From the NCBI RefSeq assembly GCF_011516765.1, contig NZ_JAAABN010000007.1, positions 158,846 through 222,845 on the forward strand: a stretch of DNA of 64,000 bases. Reading direction: 5' to 3'. Origin of the DNA: Acetobacter sicerae. Its GTDB lineage: Bacteria > Pseudomonadota > Alphaproteobacteria > Acetobacterales > Acetobacteraceae. Each line of letters begins with the position of its first letter. Position 1 is the first letter of the stretch. A program made the translations under genes and the position numbers. Positions 25,379 through 34,768 of the stretch are shown piece by piece. The notes beneath the pieces are model-generated. The model saw only the letters and a list, made by a program, of their open reading frames with translations, made no database searches and had not been told where the DNA came from.

Positions 25379-26185
25379 TCAGGCCGAAAACTGTTCAGCA
25401 ATAATGCGCTCTGACAGGGATTGTCCGGGATCAAACAGGACGGTGACCGAGCGGTTGCGGTTTTCCTGAACGGACACGGTTTTGACGTCCCGTATTTCGG
25501 TGAAGTCCGCAACAGCGGCGACCGGTCTTTTGTCCTGCTCAAGAATCGAGAATGTCACGACAGCGCTCGATGGAAGCAGCGCGCCACGCCATCGACGGGG
25601 ACGGAAGGCGCTTATGGGGGTAAGCGGCAGAAGGTTCCCGGAAAGCGGCACAATGGGACCATGTGCGGATAGATTGTAGGCGGTTGACCCCGCTGGTGTT
25701 GCGACCAGCACGCCGTCACAGATCAGTTCGGACAGGCGTTCGCGTCCGTCCACATCGATTCTGATCTTGGCCGCCTGACGGGTTTCCCTGAACAGAAAGA
25801 CGTCATTCAGGGCCTCGGCTTCATGGACGGAGCCGTCAGTGCAGACGGCTTTCATGTGCAGGGGATGAAGCTGGGCGCTCTGGGTCACGGCAAGGCGTTC
25901 AAGCAGATCGTCCTCGTCCAGCGGATTCATCAGAAACCCTACGGAGCCACAGTTCATTCCATAGACAGGCACGCTCTGGTCCATGACCTGCCGGAGCGTT
26001 TCCAGCATGAAACCATCACCCCCCAGACAGATGATGACCTCTGCATTCTCTGGATCGTAATTGCCGTAACGACGGGAGAGCCGAAGCTTTTCTTCCTGAG
26101 CAGTCGCAGTATCCGCTGCGACGAAGGCAAGGCGTTCAGGGCGCGTGGCGGGGGGCCAGCAGGTCTCTGGGGAGTCTCTATCCAT
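25379..26185 (-). CDS. nadK: NAD kinase
   Basis: 268 residues. Phosphorylates NAD to NADP in the cytoplasm, the only known route to NADP. The GGDG motif (residues 55-58, LGGDGFML) and the second conserved block [20 protein letters not shown] are intact. Also visible are [13 protein letters not shown] and LNDVFLFRE. Length matches other alphaproteobacterial NadK. No strong ribosome-binding site is seen ahead of the ATG at 26185. First gene of a two-gene minus unit with the serine hydrolase, divergent from the flagellar operon. Confidence 0.95.
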   Translation of the reverse strand: MDRDSPETCWPPATRPERLAFVAADTATAQEEKLRLSRRYGNYDPENAEVIICLGGDGFMLETLRQVMDQSVPVYGMNCGSVGFLMNPLDEDDLLERLAVTQSAQLHPLHMKAVCTDGSVHEAEALNDVFLFRETRQAAKIRIDVDGRERLSELICDGVLVATPAGSTAYNLSAHGPIVPLSGNLLPLTPISAFRPRRWRGALLPSSAVVTFSILEQDKRPVAAVADFTEIRDVKTVSVQENRNRSVTVLFDPGQSLSERIIAEQFSA

Positions 26186-26525
26186 ATATCCCGGTCCGCG
26201 TCTTTCTGCTGTGAACTGGTTGTCGCCGCAAACTTATACGTGACCTGAATAGAACGCTACGGGCAACGGCTTCCTGAGCGTCAGGGAAATAGTCTTTGAG
26301 GGATAAAGTGGCTGATTCCCGAGGTTTCGAGCTCCAGTGTTCGTGATGGGAGTTTTTTGTTTGTCAGCAACCCGGCAAATTTTGCCGATATTAACTCCAG
26401 AGTAATGGCACTTATGCACGATTGGTTTCGAGATACACCAGGAACCAAGTGATTCACGTGCAAGGTCCAATAAGACGCTCATCCGGAGTCCCATGCAGCT
26501 TAACTCATTGTTCGGAAAATAAAAA
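26186..26525 (+). promoter_or_regulatory. Regulatory region upstream of fliF with candidate FlbD palindrome
   Basis: 340 bases between nadK and fliF. The palindrome CGGCAAATTTTGCCG at 26373-26387 (7-bp arms, one central base) resembles the ftr-type element bound by FlbD in Caulobacter, recalled from memory. A TGGCAC at 26406-26411 looks like a sigma-54 -24 element but lacks a GC at the right spacing. The region should hold the fliF promoter and, in reverse, the nadK promoter. Confidence 0.5.
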
Positions 26526-28193
26526 TTGAAAGCGACACTTTCCGGCCTGAAGTCGCTCGGACTGCCTCGTCTGATTGCTTTGGGGGCCGTTGGTCTGGGC
26601 ATATTGGGCATGCTGGCAGTTTTCGCGTTTCATGGTGGTGGGCAGGCTACTGCGCTGCTGTACCGGGATCTCGATCTGCATGAAGCCGCGCAGATGGCGG
26701 AGGATCTTGAGAAAGCCCACATTGCCCATACCGTTTCACCGTCGGGGGATGCGATTTATGTGGCCCCTGCACAGGTGGCGGCCGCACGCCTGCTTCTGGC
26801 CCGTGATTCCCTGCCGTCCGGAGGTTCTGTCGGATATGAGATCTTTGATCATTCCAACACGCTGACAACCACGGAATTCGAGCAGCATATTGACGAAACC
26901 CGTGCGCTTGAGGGGGAACTGGAACGATCAATCCGCCTGATTCACGGCGTAAGGAATGCTCGTGTTCATCTGGTGCTTCCACATCGGGAAATGTTTTCAG
27001 CGGATCAGCAGGCGGCGCAGGCAAGTGTGCTGCTTACGATGAGCGGAAGTCGCCCGGATGCGGAAAGTGTTCAGGCTGTTCTCAATCTTGTCGCAGCAGC
27101 CACTCCGGGGCTTTCTCCTCAGAATATCTCGATCATTGATAATCACGGGAATGTTCTGGCCCGACCGGGAGATCGTAATGGCCCGGCAGGTCTTGCCCAG
27201 AATATCGATGAACAGCGGCAGGCCATGGAGGCTAGGCTTTCCCAGACAGTGGAGGCCATGCTTGTGCCGACGCTCGGTGCCGGGCATGTGCGGGCCGAGG
27301 CTTCTGTTCTGATGAATCTCGATCGGGTGCATGAAACTCAGGAGAGCTATGATCCTGACCAACAGGTTTTGCGCTCTCAGCAGAGCACAACGGACAAGTC
27401 GGTAAATACAGAAGGTCAGCAGAATACTTCTGTAGCCAATAACCTGCCTAATGCGAATGCTGGACAGCCGCGGGCCGGCAGTCAGGATGACAGACGGGAA
27501 GAAACGAATAACTACGAAATTGGCAAGCGTGTTCGTACCGTTGTTCAGGATCAACCGCGCGTGTCACGTATCAGTCTGGCGGTCATGGTTGATGGCAAGA
27601 CCAACAAAGGCGCGGACGGTAAGATCGAATGGGCTCCGCTGGACCAGGCCGAACTGGATAGAATCACGACGCTTGCAAAGACTGCCATCGGTTTTGATGA
27701 AAAACGTGGCGATACAGTCAATGTCGTCTCGATGCGTTTTGCTTCGGAAGCTACTGATATAGCCAGCACACATGCTTCATGGATGGGCCTGCCGATCGAA
27801 AAGGCAGACGCCATTCAGATGCTGCGCAGTCTGGCGCCAGGCCTTCTTATCTTTCTGGCGCTTATCTTCTTCGTCAAACCACTCCTGAAAAAAGATAACG
27901 CAGGTGAAGGTGGCGGAGAGGCATCCGCGTTGCCAGCAACGTTGAATGCTGGTGAGGAGCGCTCTGTTACTCCGTTGACAGAAACGGATGGGGATGAACT
28001 GATGCAGGGTTCTCCGACACAACTCGCATTGGAAGGGCCTCGTGAAAAGACGTCTGATTTCATGAATCTTTCTGGTATCGAGGGGCGTCTCAAGGCATCA
28101 GCTATTCGTCATGTGCGTGAACTGGCATCCGAAAATCCTGAAGAGAGCCTTAATGTTATCCGCAGCTGGCTTACCCCGCAGCATGAGGGCTGA
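26526..28193 (+). CDS. fliF: Flagellar MS-ring protein FliF
   Basis: 555 residues starting at TTG 26526. FliF forms the membrane MS ring on which the flagellar motor and export gate are built. Two membrane helices frame the protein, one at residues 15-37 and one near 433-455 (GLLIFLALIFFVKPLL). Between them lie the ring-building motifs, with GYEIFDHSNTLTTTEFEQ, TRALEGELERSI and VRNARVHLVLP clearly visible. The cytoplasmic tail (FMNLSGIEGRLKASAIRHV) is the part that binds FliG. First gene of the operon fliF-fliG-fliH-fliN-flbD-flhA-flhF; fliG starts 3 bases after its stop. Confidence 0.97.
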   Translation: MKATLSGLKSLGLPRLIALGAVGLGILGMLAVFAFHGGGQATALLYRDLDLHEAAQMAEDLEKAHIAHTVSPSGDAIYVAPAQVAAARLLLARDSLPSGGSVGYEIFDHSNTLTTTEFEQHIDETRALEGELERSIRLIHGVRNARVHLVLPHREMFSADQQAAQASVLLTMSGSRPDAESVQAVLNLVAAATPGLSPQNISIIDNHGNVLARPGDRNGPAGLAQNIDEQRQAMEARLSQTVEAMLVPTLGAGHVRAEASVLMNLDRVHETQESYDPDQQVLRSQQSTTDKSVNTEGQQNTSVANNLPNANAGQPRAGSQDDRREETNNYEIGKRVRTVVQDQPRVSRISLAVMVDGKTNKGADGKIEWAPLDQAELDRITTLAKTAIGFDEKRGDTVNVVSMRFASEATDIASTHASWMGLPIEKADAIQMLRSLAPGLLIFLALIFFVKPLLKKDNAGEGGGEASALPATLNAGEERSVTPLTETDGDELMQGSPTQLALEGPREKTSDFMNLSGIEGRLKASAIRHVRELASENPEESLNVIRSWLTPQHEG

Positions 28194-28196
28194 GAT

Positions 28197-29204
28197 ATGT
28201 TGGTGAAAACAGCCTTAACCGGTGTGCAAAAGGCCGCGATACTCTTGCTGGCTTTGGGGGAGGAAAACGGCACTCAGCTTGTCTCCTCGATGCAGGAACA
28301 TGAAATTCGTGAGATTTCAGCAGCAATGGCGACCATGGGAGCTGTGCCCGCAGAAAAGGTCGAAGCTGTTTGCGCCGAATTCTCAGGAGCATTTTCTTCT
28401 GTTGATACGCTGGTCGGAACATACGATACAACAGAACGGATTTTACGAAAGGCACTCCCGGGCGACCGGGTGAACGCCATCATGGAAGAAATTCGTGGTC
28501 CTGCGGGCAGGACCATGTGGGACAAGCTGGGAAATGTTCCGGAAAATATTCTGGCCAACTATCTCCGTAATGAATATCCCCAGACAGTTGCTGTTATTCT
28601 GAGCCGGCTTCAAGCATCGCAGACGGCTCGGGTGTTGTCGCTTTTTCCCGAAGATTTTGCCGTCGATATCATGATGCGTATGTTGCACATGGAAAATGTC
28701 CAGAGAGATGTCATCGACAGCCTTGAGACAACCCTGCGCTCAGAATTCATGGCAAGTCTTGCCCGTTCGTCCAAGCAGGATAGTCATGAACTTCTTGCCG
28801 AAGTCTTCAATAATTTCGATCGGCGTGTCGAAGGCCAGTTCATGAATGCGCTGGAAAAACGCAATATTGAAGATGCTGAGCAGGTTAAAGCGCTCATGTT
28901 TACATTTGAAGATCTGAAACGTCTGCCACGCGACGCAATTATGAGGATCATGAGAGATATTGACCGGGAGAAACTGCCTCTCGCACTCAAGGGCGCCTCA
29001 GAAGATATAAGAAAACTGTTCCTGTCCTCAATGACATCACGAGCCGGGAAAATACTGGAAGACGAAATTTCAGCAATGGGTCCTGTCCGTATAAAGGATG
29101 TTGATGCGGCACAATCAGAAATTGTTAATATTGCCAAAAATCTTGCAAATCAGGGAGAAATTGATCTCAATCCGGGAAGTGACAACAATGAGATGTTGGC
29201 ATGA
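28197..29204 (+). CDS. fliG: Flagellar motor switch protein FliG
   Basis: 335 residues. FliG sits on the MS ring and carries the charged face that meets the stator. The N-terminal GVQKAAILLLALGEE, the middle ALPGDRVNAIMEEIRGPAG and YLRNEYPQTVAVILSRL, and the C-terminal MFTFEDLKRLPRDAIMRIMRDID with charged residues of the torque helix are all present. Full length. GAGGG precedes the ATG. Its stop overlaps the next start by four bases. Confidence 0.97.
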   Translation: MLVKTALTGVQKAAILLLALGEENGTQLVSSMQEHEIREISAAMATMGAVPAEKVEAVCAEFSGAFSSVDTLVGTYDTTERILRKALPGDRVNAIMEEIRGPAGRTMWDKLGNVPENILANYLRNEYPQTVAVILSRLQASQTARVLSLFPEDFAVDIMMRMLHMENVQRDVIDSLETTLRSEFMASLARSSKQDSHELLAEVFNNFDRRVEGQFMNALEKRNIEDAEQVKALMFTFEDLKRLPRDAIMRIMRDIDREKLPLALKGASEDIRKLFLSSMTSRAGKILEDEISAMGPVRIKDVDAAQSEIVNIAKNLANQGEIDLNPGSDNNEMLA

Positions 29205-29911
29205 ATACGTGTATTGTTCTTTCAGGAGAAAATAAGTCTGGAATCCTGTTTGCTGAGGATTTTGATGATATTCCTGGAGCCGTGCAGGAATGTGCCGATA
29301 TTAATGAAGATACTATTCCAGAAGAACCTGCTGCGCCTCCAGCTCCGACTTATTCGCAAGAAGAGCTGGATGCCGCTATTGCTGAATCTGTTTCAGAAGC
29401 AATTGGAAAAACCAGAAGTGAGATGGAAAATGTCCATCAGATAGAAATTAAAAAAATAGAAGAAGAGAATGAACAAAAAATACAATCAATATTTGAATCA
29501 ATAAATGAGAATATAGACTCTTCATTACGGTTATATTCTGAAAATTTATCAAGAGCGATATTGACAACTGTTGTGGCTGCATTTCCTGTATGGAGTAATT
29601 CTCAGGAAAAGTTGTGGTGCCCAAGTATATTGGAAAAAATACTCTTATATTTTTCAGAGAATTTTAGCGTTTGTGTAAAAATTCATCCTGACGCTTGTGA
29701 GGATATAAAAGAAAAACTGTTTAAAAACAAAGATGTAAAAGATGATCATATAAAATTTGTAGAAGATTCAGATCTGAATCGAACGGACTTTGAGATACAA
29801 TACTCCGATGGAAAAATATTTCGTCATATAGATTCAATTGTTTCGAATATATTAACCGATTTATCAAATTCTGTGGACTTAAGTGGGAAAGAGGAGATTG
29901 CTAATGGTTAA
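29201..29911 (+). CDS. fliH: FliH/FlbE-position flagellar export protein
   Basis: 236 residues, overlapping fliG by ATGA and fliN by 8 bases. The sequence is weakly conserved, as is usual for FliH: an acidic, proline-rich N-terminus (residues 25-55), a long charged helix likely to coil (about 60-110, with EMENVHQIEIKKIEEENEQK), then a globular C-terminal part. FliH dimers regulate the export ATPase FliI and dock it to the switch. In Caulobacter the gene in this place is flbE. Assignment rests mainly on position. The gene is much richer in A and T than its neighbours. Confidence 0.7.
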   Translation: MNTCIVLSGENKSGILFAEDFDDIPGAVQECADINEDTIPEEPAAPPAPTYSQEELDAAIAESVSEAIGKTRSEMENVHQIEIKKIEEENEQKIQSIFESINENIDSSLRLYSENLSRAILTTVVAAFPVWSNSQEKLWCPSILEKILLYFSENFSVCVKIHPDACEDIKEKLFKNKDVKDDHIKFVEDSDLNRTDFEIQYSDGKIFRHIDSIVSNILTDLSNSVDLSGKEEIANG

Positions 29912-30227
29912 TGCGCCATTACAGGAAGATTTGATGCAGCAGGACGAAGCCGGTGTGCCCACGGAAAGTGAGCATGAGCATTCGATTGAAGCTGTCTATG
30001 ATATTCCTGTTACCGTCAGTGCTGTTCTGGGCCGAGCGACAATGCAGGTGAGCCAGTTGCTGAAACTGGGCAGGGGAGCTGTTGTCGAGTTGGATAGAAA
30101 AGTTGGGGAAGCTATCGATATTTACGTCAATAATAGGCTCATTGCCCGAGGGGAGATTGTGATGGTTGACGAGAGCCGTCTCGGCATAACCATGACTGAA
30201 ATTATCAAATCCGAAAAAAATAATTAA
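29904..30227 (+). CDS. fliN: Flagellar motor switch protein FliN
   Basis: 107 residues. FliN forms the lower C-ring with FliM and is needed for switching and export. The SpoA domain fills residues 35-102, with the typical IPVTVSAVLGRATMQVSQLLKLGRGAVVELD, VNNRLIARGEIVMVD and LGITMTEI. The ATG at 29904, within the end of fliH, has GAGGAG ahead of it. The next gene, flbD, begins 11 bases after its stop. Confidence 0.95.
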   Translation: MVNAPLQEDLMQQDEAGVPTESEHEHSIEAVYDIPVTVSAVLGRATMQVSQLLKLGRGAVVELDRKVGEAIDIYVNNRLIARGEIVMVDESRLGITMTEIIKSEKNN

Positions 30228-30238
30228 GGCTATTCCCT

Positions 30239-31564
30239 GTGCGCATACTGATCATTGGTTCTCTTTCGGATGAATTGGGAAAGGCCGCAAAGATTGTATT
30301 GGCGCGGGGAGCGTGTGTGGATCATGCAGAGAGCAATACGCATGCCATCAAGAAGATATGTTCATGTGGAGACTATAAATTCATCATATGCTCGGTAAAG
30401 GAGAATATTTCAAATTTAATTGAATCATTGAAGCAGGAGCGAATAGCTGTTCCTGTTATTGCCTGCGGTCCAGAAGATCCTGTCATTGCAGCAGATGCCA
30501 TCGCCAATGGTGCTGAGGATTATATTCCTCTTCCACCAGATCCTGACATAATCGCTGCATTTTTGCAGGATGCCAGTAACGAAAAGACTATTTTTCATAC
30601 TGTCGATCCTGTTATGAAAAAATTGCTGAAGCAGGTCGATAAGATAGCTGCTTCAGGAGCATCTGTTCTTGTGACCGGAGAATCTGGGACAGGAAAAGAA
30701 ATTATTGCACGCTACATTCACCTCCAGTCAAAGAGGGCTACGGGTCCCTTTATTGCGCTGAATTGTGCGGCGCTTCCTGAAACATTGGTCGAGTCAGAGC
30801 TTTTCGGTCACGAACGCGGTGCTTTTAGCGGCGCAACAGCCAGACGGATTGGGCGCTTTGAAGCAGCCAATCACGGAACATTATTGCTTGATGAAATCAG
30901 CGAGATGGATATTCGCCTTCAGGCAAAATTATTGAGGGCGATTCAGGAACGAGAAATAGACAGGTTAGGAGGGAATGCGCCTGTTCCTGTGGATGTACGC
31001 ATTATTGCAACATCCAACAGGAATCTTTTGGCTGAGATCAAGGCGCAGAAATTTAGGGAAGATCTGTATTTTAGATTGAATGTTGTATCGATAAAAATTC
31101 CTCCATTGCGTGATCGTGTGATGGATATCCCTTATCTGGCAAATCATTTTTCCCTTTATTACAGTAAAATAAACGCTCTTCCGCCAAAGACTATATCTGA
31201 GGACGCCCTTGAAAAATTAAAGCATTACAGATGGCCGGGAAATGTAAGGGAACTGGAAAATACGGTTCATCGCGCCGTTGTCGTCTCTTCGGGTGATATT
31301 ATAGATATCGATTGTTTTGACCTCCCTGAAATGCAGTCAGAGCAAAATTCTCAGGAACATTCCCTGTCATCCTGGGTTGGATATCGGGTGGATGAAGTCG
31401 AACAGGCTCTTATCATAGAAACGCTGTCGCATACGGATGGCAATCGGACTCAGGCAGCCTCTATATTGGGAATCTCTATCAGGGCCCTGAGAAATAAATT
31501 GCGCGAATACGCCGGGCAGGGTGTTGCAGTTCCACCTCCATATCAAAGCTTGACAGAAATATAA
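30239..31564 (+). CDS. flbD: Sigma-54-dependent flagellar regulator FlbD
   Basis: 441 residues, GTG start. Domains: a degenerate receiver-like part (residues 1-115) in which the expected phosphorylated aspartate is replaced (C51/S52 region), a sigma-54 AAA+ domain (about 122-355) with Walker A GESGTGKE at 147-154, Walker B LLLDEI at 215-220 and the sigma-54-contacting loop as GAFSGA (194-199, consensus GAFTGA), then a Fis-type HTH near 410-432. Same place as Caulobacter flbD, the activator of late flagellar genes and repressor of fliF. Its partner sigma factor RpoN is encoded 4 kb away. Overlaps flhA by TAATG. Confidence 0.92.
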   Translation: MRILIIGSLSDELGKAAKIVLARGACVDHAESNTHAIKKICSCGDYKFIICSVKENISNLIESLKQERIAVPVIACGPEDPVIAADAIANGAEDYIPLPPDPDIIAAFLQDASNEKTIFHTVDPVMKKLLKQVDKIAASGASVLVTGESGTGKEIIARYIHLQSKRATGPFIALNCAALPETLVESELFGHERGAFSGATARRIGRFEAANHGTLLLDEISEMDIRLQAKLLRAIQEREIDRLGGNAPVPVDVRIIATSNRNLLAEIKAQKFREDLYFRLNVVSIKIPPLRDRVMDIPYLANHFSLYYSKINALPPKTISEDALEKLKHYRWPGNVRELENTVHRAVVVSSGDIIDIDCFDLPEMQSEQNSQEHSLSSWVGYRVDEVEQALIIETLSHTDGNRTQAASILGISIRALRNKLREYAGQGVAVPPPYQSLTEI

Positions 31565-33714
31565 TGTCAGAATCGACAAATTCCTCTTTGAAAAGCCTGT
31601 TTGACGTCCAGCTTATTCTGAGGAACATAAAGTCTTTTAATATTCAGTCCTTGAGGAACGGTGGCTGGCGTCATTTCGTTCCCGGCAGTGACGTAGGGTT
31701 GGCGCTAGGCGTTGCCGCTCTTCTTTCTGTGCTGATTATCCCATTGCCGACCATGTTTCTGGATATGGGACTGGCGATTTCAGTTACCATTTCCGTGCTG
31801 ATTTTGATGGTGGCCCTGTTTCTGCAAAGGCCTCTCGATTTTACGTCTTTTCCCACACTTCTGCTTTTGACAACACTTCTGCGTCTGGCGCTGGAAGTGG
31901 CTACTACCCGTCTGATCCTGGGACACGGCAATGAAGGCGTATACGCTGCCGGTCATGTCGTGGCGGCGTTCGGCGGCTTCCTTATGGGAGGGGATGTCGT
32001 TATCGGCGGCATTCTATTCTCGATTCTTCTTGTCGTTAACTTTATGGTTATTACAAAGGGTTCGGGTCGTATTGCTGAAGTGGCAGCCCGTTTTTCTCTT
32101 GATGCAATGCCGGGAAAACAGATGGCGATTGATGCTGAGCTCGCATCAGGCGCAATTTCTGACAAGGTTGCGCGAAAGAGAAGAAAAGAACTTGAAGAAG
32201 AAAGTGGATTTTATGGCTCCATGGATGGCGCTGCTAAATTTGTAAGAGGGGATGCCATTGCGAGCCTGATAATCACTGCAATTAATATTATTGGTGGTTT
32301 GACTATTGGCGTTGTGCGGCATGGAATGCCACTGAGCGAAGCTGCTGGATCATTTACAACATTGACTATCGGCGATGGTCTTGTTGCCCAAATTCCTGCT
32401 TTGCTGGTTTCGACTGCGGCCGGTATCGTTGTAACAAAAGGAGGGACCGAAGGAGCAGCTGACGCTACATTGCTGAAGCAACTGGCTGGTGGCTCCAAAC
32501 CGCTAGCGCTAGCCGCCGGTATTTCGGGAATCATGGCTATTATGCCTGGTTTGCCAGCGCTTCCGTTTTTAGGAATTGCTGCGATTTGCGGCGGTGTTGC
32601 CTGGTCTCGTCATATGCATCCGATTGAGGAAAAAGATGAAGAGGAAGCTGCAACGCATGTTGTGCCGCACAATGCGGAACCCCCGATTACGGATTCCCTT
32701 CGCATTGACATGATCCGGCTGGAGCTTGGTTTTAGTCTTCTTGGTCTGGCAGGGGGCGAAAACCCTCAACTGACAGAACAGATAAAAATTTTGCGTAGAA
32801 CCATTGCCAGTGAAATGGGTTTTATTCTGCCGCCAGTGCGTATTCAGGATAATCTGCAGCTCTCTGGAGATCAGTACGTTATTAAAATCAAGGAACTTGA
32901 AGTTGGGTCAGGTGAGGTTCGTCCCAACAGATTGCTGGTGATGAACCCGCAGGGTGGACTGCCTGCGCTTCAGGGAGAAGTAACCAAAGAACCAGCTTTT
33001 GGTTTGCAGGCGATGTGGGTTGATATTGGTTTGCGGGAGGAAGCGACTTTTGCAAATTATACTGTTGTTGACCCTGCCAGTGTTATCGTGACGCATCTGA
33101 GCGAACTGGTAAGAGAAAATCTTTCTGATCTCCTGACCTATGCAGAAACACAGAAACTTCTGGACGAATTGCCGCGTGATCAGCAAAAGCTTGTTGCGGA
33201 TATGATTCCATCCCAGATTTCCCTGGGGGCAGTTCAGCGTGTTCTGCAGGCGCTTTTATCTGAGCGTGTTTCGATCAGAGATCTGCCCACAATCCTTGAA
33301 GGGATTCAGGAAGCGTGTGGACAGGGACTTCGTGCTGTGCCGCAGATCGTCGCTCACGTGCGTATCAGACTGGCACGCCAGATTAGTGCGTCTGTGGTGG
33401 GGCCCAATGGCTATATTCCCATCGTAACCTTGAGCCCGATATGGGAAGGGGTATTTCTGGATAGCATGGTGGGGCCGCCTGACGATCGCCAGTTGGCGAT
33501 GGCGCCCAGCAAACTCAATGAGTTTATTGGAAAATTACGGACTGCATTTGATCATCTTGCGAGCGTAAATGAAACTCCCGTTGTTGTTGTGAATGGGGGA
33601 ATCCGTGATGCTGTGCATGCTATTATGGAGCGTCTGAAGCCATCAGTTGCCGTTATGGCGCAGGCTGAAATCGCACCGCGAGCAAGAATTAGAACTGTTT
33701 CCACAATACAATAA
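31564..33714 (+). CDS. flhA: Flagellar export gate protein FlhA
   Basis: 716 residues. FlhA is the largest part of the flagellar type III export gate. Eight membrane helices occupy residues 45-335, including the FHIPEP-family signature RLALEVATTRLILGHG and the conserved cytoplasmic loop with SLDAMPGKQMAIDAEL. The cytoplasmic C-terminal domain (about 370-716) binds late export chaperones. Full length. Translation is coupled to flbD by the TAATG overlap. Confidence 0.97.
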   Translation: MSESTNSSLKSLFDVQLILRNIKSFNIQSLRNGGWRHFVPGSDVGLALGVAALLSVLIIPLPTMFLDMGLAISVTISVLILMVALFLQRPLDFTSFPTLLLLTTLLRLALEVATTRLILGHGNEGVYAAGHVVAAFGGFLMGGDVVIGGILFSILLVVNFMVITKGSGRIAEVAARFSLDAMPGKQMAIDAELASGAISDKVARKRRKELEEESGFYGSMDGAAKFVRGDAIASLIITAINIIGGLTIGVVRHGMPLSEAAGSFTTLTIGDGLVAQIPALLVSTAAGIVVTKGGTEGAADATLLKQLAGGSKPLALAAGISGIMAIMPGLPALPFLGIAAICGGVAWSRHMHPIEEKDEEEAATHVVPHNAEPPITDSLRIDMIRLELGFSLLGLAGGENPQLTEQIKILRRTIASEMGFILPPVRIQDNLQLSGDQYVIKIKELEVGSGEVRPNRLLVMNPQGGLPALQGEVTKEPAFGLQAMWVDIGLREEATFANYTVVDPASVIVTHLSELVRENLSDLLTYAETQKLLDELPRDQQKLVADMIPSQISLGAVQRVLQALLSERVSIRDLPTILEGIQEACGQGLRAVPQIVAHVRIRLARQISASVVGPNGYIPIVTLSPIWEGVFLDSMVGPPDDRQLAMAPSKLNEFIGKLRTAFDHLASVNETPVVVVNGGIRDAVHAIMERLKPSVAVMAQAEIAPRARIRTVSTIQ

Positions 33715-33732
33715 TTTTTATTTGGTGCTTTT

Positions 33733-34683
33733 ATGGAAAATGAGATTTTTGTCGGAATCAACATGAAAGATGCCGTCCGTAAAGCCCGGGCTAATTTGGG
33801 TGAGACTGCTTTGATTGTTTCCGAGCGTGTGGTGGATAATGGGATAGAGGTTGTTGCAAGAAAAGATTCTGTGGAACATTCTCCTATAGAGACTGGGATA
33901 GAGGAGAATTCTGTTGATTTGGAAAAATCCTTTTATGCAGAAGATATTCAGAAAATATCCAGAATTTCTGACGTTCTGAGATGGCATAGAGTGCCGGATA
34001 CTTTGGTTGATGTTTTTTCTTCGGCTAATTTTGAAGCTGTGATTGCAAGAAATATCCAGTTTGGTTCTTTTTCGTTTTCACAGGCCAAGAGACCGCTGGC
34101 GCTGGTTGGAACCGCTGGTGCGGGGAAAAGCCTTTCAGTCGCGAAATTGTCTTCCCGCCTTGTTCTGTCAGGAAATCCTCCGCTCGTCATCACGACGGAC
34201 AGAGAAAGGGCAGGTGGAATTGATCAGTTGGCCACCCATACACGCCGTTTGGGACTGCCTCTTATCGTTGCAAACGACAAAAAGACGCTCCAGCAGGCTA
34301 TGGCCCAGAGAAGAAACAATCAGCCTGTGCTGATTGATACAGCGCCTGTCGACCCTTATGACCAAAATGCTCTGGCCATATTGATGGAACTTGAACTGGT
34401 CACGCGTTCTGAATTGTGTGTGGTTATGCCCGCAGGGTATGATTCTGAAGAAACGGCTGATGTGGCCGAGTTGTTCTGGAATGCTGGAGCCCGCATGATG
34501 ATTGCCTCCAGACTTGATCAGGTGCGTAGGTTAGGCAACATCATTACAGCCGCGGCCTGTGGGCTGGTCATGACTGAATATGGTGTATCTGATAATTGTC
34601 ATGGCGGTCTTGAGAAAATGACAGCAAAAAAACTCGCTTCATTGCTCATCGAAAAATTGGAAGACTACGAGAAAAATAGATAA
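33733..34683 (+). CDS. flhF: FlhF-like SRP-type GTPase
   Basis: 316 residues. The N-terminal 45 residues (NMKDAVRKARANLGETALIVS) match FlhF. The G domain shows P-loop GTAGAGKS (126-133) and TTDRERAGGIDQL (154-166). The G3 motif reads DTAPV (202-206) where SRP GTPases have DTAGR. FlhF guides placement of the flagellum with FlhG/FleN. The chain is shorter than typical FlhF because the region between the N-terminus and G domain is reduced. Last gene of the operon, followed by a terminator. Confidence 0.85.
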   Translation: MENEIFVGINMKDAVRKARANLGETALIVSERVVDNGIEVVARKDSVEHSPIETGIEENSVDLEKSFYAEDIQKISRISDVLRWHRVPDTLVDVFSSANFEAVIARNIQFGSFSFSQAKRPLALVGTAGAGKSLSVAKLSSRLVLSGNPPLVITTDRERAGGIDQLATHTRRLGLPLIVANDKKTLQQAMAQRRNNQPVLIDTAPVDPYDQNALAILMELELVTRSELCVVMPAGYDSEETADVAELFWNAGARMMIASRLDQVRRLGNIITAAACGLVMTEYGVSDNCHGGLEKMTAKKLASLLIEKLEDYEKNR

Positions 34684-34719
34684 AGGCAGTTACGAATACT
34701 GTGTGCCTGATATAAAAAG

Positions 34720-34745
34720 CCTCACAGACATATCTGTCTGTGAGG
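34720..34745. terminator. Bidirectional terminator (flhF / hpf)
   Basis: Perfect 11-bp stem (CCTCACAGACA / TGTCTGTGAGG) with loop TATC. On the minus strand it is followed by CTTTTTATA, so it strongly ends the rpoN-side operon and may also stop the flagellar operon. Confidence 0.85.
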
Positions 34746-34768
34746 AAGATGTTTCTGGATTGTGCGGA

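Noticed and set aside
26406..26417. Sigma-54 promoter (TGGCAC ... GC) before fliF
   Set aside because: The distance between GG and GC is too short for the -24/-12 consensus.
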